From Hypsibius dujardini (lineage: Eukaryota; Tardigrada; Eutardigrada; Parachela; Hypsibiidae), in the NCBI GenBank assembly GCA_001579985.1, contig LRSR01002215.1, positions 1 through 25,941 of the forward strand: a DNA stretch of 25,941 nt, in the 5' to 3' direction. Below, piece after piece: positions 23,401 through 25,941 of this stretch (position 1 is the stretch's first letter; each line of letters opens with the position of its first letter). A model generated the notes under the pieces. It searched no databases, had not been told where the DNA came from, and was given only the letters and a program-made list of their open reading frames with translations. A program made the position numbers and the translations under genes.

Positions 23401-25941
23401 CGTGGCTGCTGCACAGGAATCTCCAGGCTGTTCTCACGTTCCCTTTGTTCTCCCACGACTGGTACACTCGCCCTTTTGGTGGCCGGTTCCTGCGGAGGCT
23501 GGAGTTCGTTGATTGTTGTAACCTTCCGTCCGTCCGGGATGAAGTATTCTTCCTCCGTTGATTCACTGTTCTGTGCCACTTCAGTCCGCCGACGCGCTGC
23601 ACAGAACCTACCATCAATTTCATTGGCGTGTTTCATTGTTGGCTTTCCGCCGATGATGGTACCTTTTGTGCATGGCTCTATAACTGGCTTGTTGCAAAAA
23701 GTACACTTTGCCACCTCCTTCGGTTTTAAGCTCGCTGGCAATTCTTTTCGGATTAGTGATTGTGGGTCCGATTCGACCGTTTCTTCCGAAACTTCCGGGT
23801 CATTGAAGGTAACCGTTCTTTGTGTAATCTCCGCGCTTTCTTGGTCTGAAGATTCGGCTACTTCCTGTTCCAACCTTTGTCGGTCGTGCCACTGCTTCAG
23901 CCTCGCCACATTGATAATTGTCCCCTTTGTCTCTCCGGGGCGGTTGTACGAAATTCGGAAATTCACGGGACTGGTCTGCTCCAGCACCTCGTAAGGTCCC
24001 GTGAAGAAATGAGTCAGTTTTGCCGTCTGGTCCACTTTTCGCATCGGTGAGAATAATAGGCACTTGTCCCCCACCTTCAGGGTCACCGGCTTTCGCGTTT
24101 CGTTGACCAGTGCTTCCGAGTACCGCTTGTTTTCCGCTATATTGTACTTGATGAAGGCTTGGATGTTCGCAATGCGGTCTGCCGTATCCATGATGAATGG
24201 GTCCAGTTGCTCGCGCACTGGGTATGCCATGTCGAACTGGAACAAGCACGGCACCCCATAAACCGCTTGATATGGGCTCACTCCAGTCACTGCATGTTTC
24301 GCTGCGTTCATTGCAAAACAGGCAAATGGTACAGCCAGGTTCCAGTCTTTCTGGTTCTCACTGCACAACTTGGCAAGTATCCGCCCCAGGCTGCGATGTT
24401 GTGTCTCAATTTTTCCGGTTGTCTGCGGTCGATAGCCACTTCCTTTCAAGTGTTTGACCTCCAGTAGCTTCAGTAGCTCTTTGACTACCCCTTCCATTTC
24501 CGTGCCTCTGTCGCTCCGAAGGATTCGAATGAAACCGTATCGTAGGATGACGTCGTAGAGTAAAAACTTTGCGAACTCCAATGAGGTGTGATTTTTCACT
24601 GGTTTGGCAATGATGAATGATGTGAGTTCGCAACATGCTGTCAAAAGATACTTGTGGCCGCCCGAGCTTGTCCGGTTTAGTGGACCGACCGTGTCGCACA
24701 CCACCGTGCTGAAAGCTCGTGCTGGTATTGGAATTGTTTGCAGTTTTCCCAGCTTGGTGCTTGCCATAGGGTTCCGGGTTTGGCACACCACGCATGAACT
24801 GATGAATTTCCGCAGGAACTTCGCCATGTTTTTGAAATAAAATCGTGTGCTCAATACGTCCAGGCATTTCTTGTATCCCAGATGAGCCATGCATGCTTTG
24901 TGGTCATGGATGTTGGCGCAAACCTCCAGCCATTGAGATTGAGGTAGGACCAGCAACTCTCTGTTCCATCCTTCCTCTTTCACCCGATAATATAGTACCC
25001 CGTCATCTACGTGAAATCCCGTGCTCAGACGCTTGAGTCTGTCGGAAGGGTTCTGTGTGTTTCCTTCTAAGAAACTAATCAAGTCGCCACAAAATTTGTC
25101 GCTCAGCTGTTCCACTCGCATATCGATTTCCGCGAGGGTCATCACTTCTGCGTTCATGACATTCTCCGCGTCCGACGGGTTCTCCCCCACGGCGTAACGG
25201 CTGAGCGCGTCGGCATCCCGGTTGAGTACTCCGCTTTTATGAACAATTTTGAAACGGAATTGACTAAGCAGAATTGCCCACCGTGTTAGCTTCTCGTTTG
25301 GTGTCTTCAGCGAAAAGAGCCAGGTCAGTGACTTCTGGTCCGTCACTATGGTCACTTCCCGATAAACTAAGTACGAGCGCCATTTCACCGAAATCCACAC
25401 GATGCAAAGTGCCTCTTTTTCCACCGTAGATAAATTCTTTTCTGGTCCGACCCACGCTCGGCTAGCAAATGCTACCGGTCGAAGGTACTTTCCGTGTTTC
25501 TGTGCGAGGACTGCTCCACATGCGACGCTGCTTGCATCACAGTGTACGAATGTTTCCAATTCATCTTGGAAGTAGGCCAAACACGGAAAAGTAGTGAGTC
25601 TCTCCTTCAAAGTCTCGAAAGCCTTCTGCTGGTCTGGCCCCCAGGTGATTTTGGAATTCTTTTTGATCTCCTTTCCAGCGTAAAGTAGCGTCAGGGGTTT
25701 GGAAATCTCCGCAAACTTTGGAATGTACATGCGGTAGAATGAAGCTAGTCCGTAAAATGCCCGAACTGCTGTTGCTGTTGTTGGTGTGGGATACTCTTTG
25801 ATCGCTCTCGTCTTTTCCGGGTCTTGAGAGATTCCCTCTTGTGACAAAATGAATCCCAGTAACTTGACTGAGGGCATTGCAAAGCGGCACTTGTTTATTT
25901 GAAGTGTTAAATTTGCTTCTCGTAGCCGCATAAACACCAGC
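20493..25941 (-). CDS. pol-env: Pol-Env polyprotein of the retroelement, 5' end outside the window
   Basis: One uninterrupted frame of 1815 codons, open at the right edge. Residues below count from the GTG at 25937. RT thumb and connection: 1-100. RNase H: about 125-247, with D134, E174, D200 and DADALSR. Integrase zinc finger: H344/H346, H352, C382, C385. Integrase core: D415, D476, E511. GPY module: about 640-690. A Cys-rich segment (C745, C748, C756) and a charged linker follow. From about 909 an internal signal-like hydrophobic segment opens an envelope-like region. It has several N-glycosylation sequons, a dibasic RYKR site at 1196-1199 that fits furin cleavage, a long charged Glu/Arg/Gln-rich stretch (about 1330-1425) predicted to be helical or coiled-coil, a Cys-containing second ectodomain, a transmembrane segment (about 1716-1738) and a 75-residue basic tail. 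Env is recognised by architecture only; I could not place it in a known fusion-protein class. Retroviral Env is usually made from a spliced RNA, which may apply here. Confidence 0.9.
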   Translation of the reverse strand, partial: LVFMRLREANLTLQINKCRFAMPSVKLLGFILSQEGISQDPEKTRAIKEYPTPTTATAVRAFYGLASFYRMYIPKFAEISKPLTLLYAGKEIKKNSKITWGPDQQKAFETLKERLTTFPCLAYFQDELETFVHCDASSVACGAVLAQKHGKYLRPVAFASRAWVGPEKNLSTVEKEALCIVWISVKWRSYLVYREVTIVTDQKSLTWLFSLKTPNEKLTRWAILLSQFRFKIVHKSGVLNRDADALSRYAVGENPSDAENVMNAEVMTLAEIDMRVEQLSDKFCGDLISFLEGNTQNPSDRLKRLSTGFHVDDGVLYYRVKEEGWNRELLVLPQSQWLEVCANIHDHKACMAHLGYKKCLDVLSTRFYFKNMAKFLRKFISSCVVCQTRNPMASTKLGKLQTIPIPARAFSTVVCDTVGPLNRTSSGGHKYLLTACCELTSFIIAKPVKNHTSLEFAKFLLYDVILRYGFIRILRSDRGTEMEGVVKELLKLLEVKHLKGSGYRPQTTGKIETQHRSLGRILAKLCSENQKDWNLAVPFACFAMNAAKHAVTGVSPYQAVYGVPCLFQFDMAYPVREQLDPFIMDTADRIANIQAFIKYNIAENKRYSEALVNETRKPVTLKVGDKCLLFSPMRKVDQTAKLTHFFTGPYEVLEQTSPVNFRISYNRPGETKGTIINVARLKQWHDRQRLEQEVAESSDQESAEITQRTVTFNDPEVSEETVESDPQSLIRKELPASLKPKEVAKCTFCNKPVIEPCTKGTIIGGKPTMKHANEIDGRFCAARRRTEVAQNSESTEEEYFIPDGRKVTTINELQPPQEPATKRASVPVVGEQRERENSLEIPVQQPRRTTLQTTPITNNTRPARKQRRKVEVSESGEEQGEAEQAEEEYAVRKSGRQRNQTKRYGFTNLISKLPLWVVAVFMIIMIPEIHAIEAQGCQCQNKKLLGSLDLSKYTQCEKVADKPSPRKVTYEVFAMKKASVFFPATLCKATVQSITVTKFFWGSTDSVPSSSFRDLSPDECQRMYQSLNCFSNQMRRVPGTNAFAFTEQPEAVSSWLTTTTTTTINCFVEPTKLTQQETGGDIIGIAGALGTKKEVGHASKGGMTFIWQTDASDQKKPCDYESITKNDGYLYDLENKRLRVRDPERQVDFILDAQPADIDCNFTTKVWHVRGGFTDVLLSLAVENTTVIENELSEAQRYKRSVEERQVERPQFIEILSPSELAVEAARRQALRVEVEETQTMQPNSMTEGPSTRRRRSRTTTPSISISEKPHRNAMVESESATFEAEATTVDATIEPEGEGISTMPERSSPADATLTEIAQLITERTPTEADLLQNEQEENRILFEQEETRRRDNEERLRIRLADEERRQQLVLQEQRRRSNAIFQQEVNDFEQQRLQQNRNYANQLRREELTRQETARRRQTSTQPAPVRRPNPNWVPPGAYVLQQQAETIDKPKQKLGVSNHTSEFLARMTLNDIKAKYARTKEIPMELMLSHQQYVSDHQIMISNLLSEEIHQLDCQARQNRAALINVLAKQSGVRAAQLIGFDQCHSLVAHGAMALIYQCEAVNVTVGAKRTECGMEPTVGNGSLSLDGYTITRNFIPCLHDGHFTQIGEKTFEYDSQRQDWREARETIQVSHDHLVATFDITEDRTAEGIDNFHEKSDNNFLDLFGELSAVMQTSGQSSLSEALRGTSKDVAQKNNVPDIIGGIEEVFTGWRTSFISIVFFVGCALSILIVCKICGPNRILAAICLKRRKPNKKEPDTRAIYSVRNGVPRLRLPALENGEGRHSKPEEVPLTDMEVKDMATEHPYGLNIIP

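Larger units (their letters stand above)
16142..25941 (-). mobile_element. Env-bearing Ty3/Gypsy-type LTR retroelement, 3' part (5' end outside the window)
   Basis: The order along the minus strand is pol (RT thumb, RNase H, integrase), envelope-like region, further ORFs, tandem-repeat array, two more ORFs, polypurine tract, 3' LTR. RT before integrase places it in the Ty3/Gypsy and retrovirus group. At least 9.8 kb is visible; gag, protease, most of RT, the primer-binding site and the 5' LTR lie to the right of the window. The pol-env frame has no stop, so the insertion is probably young. It is inserted in exon 1 of BCS1 copy 2 in the same orientation. The target duplication should start with CCGAG (minus strand) next to the LTR; its partner is not in view. 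Confidence 0.93.

Overview
The window is nuclear DNA of a eukaryote, most likely an invertebrate animal (phylum not determinable from the sequence alone). The evidence is spliceosomal introns with matching phases, introns full of tetranucleotide repeats, several small inverted-repeat DNA transposons, and a large env-bearing Ty3/Gypsy-type LTR retroelement. No bacterial, phage or CRISPR features, and no tRNA or rRNA genes, were seen. Every gene that can be supported is on the minus strand.

Layout: (1) 56-2491, the 3' part of a multi-exon gene coding for a Ser/Thr-rich protein I do not recognise. (2) 2495-4655, no convincing host exon, but a MITE-like element (3049-3214) and a large imperfect inverted repeat (about 3429-4250) with a 58-codon ORF in one arm. 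(3) 4656-6773, exons of an Arg/Ser-rich protein; these may be the 5' half of the gene in (1). (4) 7681-7910, a 230-bp hairpin MITE flanked by TA. (5) 8071-10281, a complete three-exon BCS1-family AAA ATPase gene, with a TATA box and GATA motifs upstream. (6) 10444-11391, an inverted-repeat element containing a hAT-like element (10631-11114) with a near-perfect 8-bp target duplication. (7) 11430-14148, mostly non-coding, with a palindrome and a recurring GATCGGGAG motif. (8) 14149-16141, a second BCS1 copy that is very similar but loses its 5' end where an LTR begins inside exon 1. (9) 16142-25941, the 3' part of the LTR retroelement: 3' LTR, polypurine tract, four further ORFs, a tandem-repeat array, and a pol-env ORF that runs off the right edge.

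The most notable biology is the retroelement. RT thumb, RNase H, integrase and a long envelope-like glycoprotein region lie in one uninterrupted reading frame of at least 1815 codons. About 4 kb of additional ORFs and a tandem array follow between env and the 3' LTR, giving an organisation that resembles a complex retrovirus more than an ordinary Gypsy element. It sits in the first coding exon of a duplicated BCS1 gene, in the same orientation, so its 3' LTR lies directly upstream of the remaining BCS1 reading frame.

Exon borders were inferred by eye from splice consensus, phase agreement and protein plausibility. No database search or transcript data was available.
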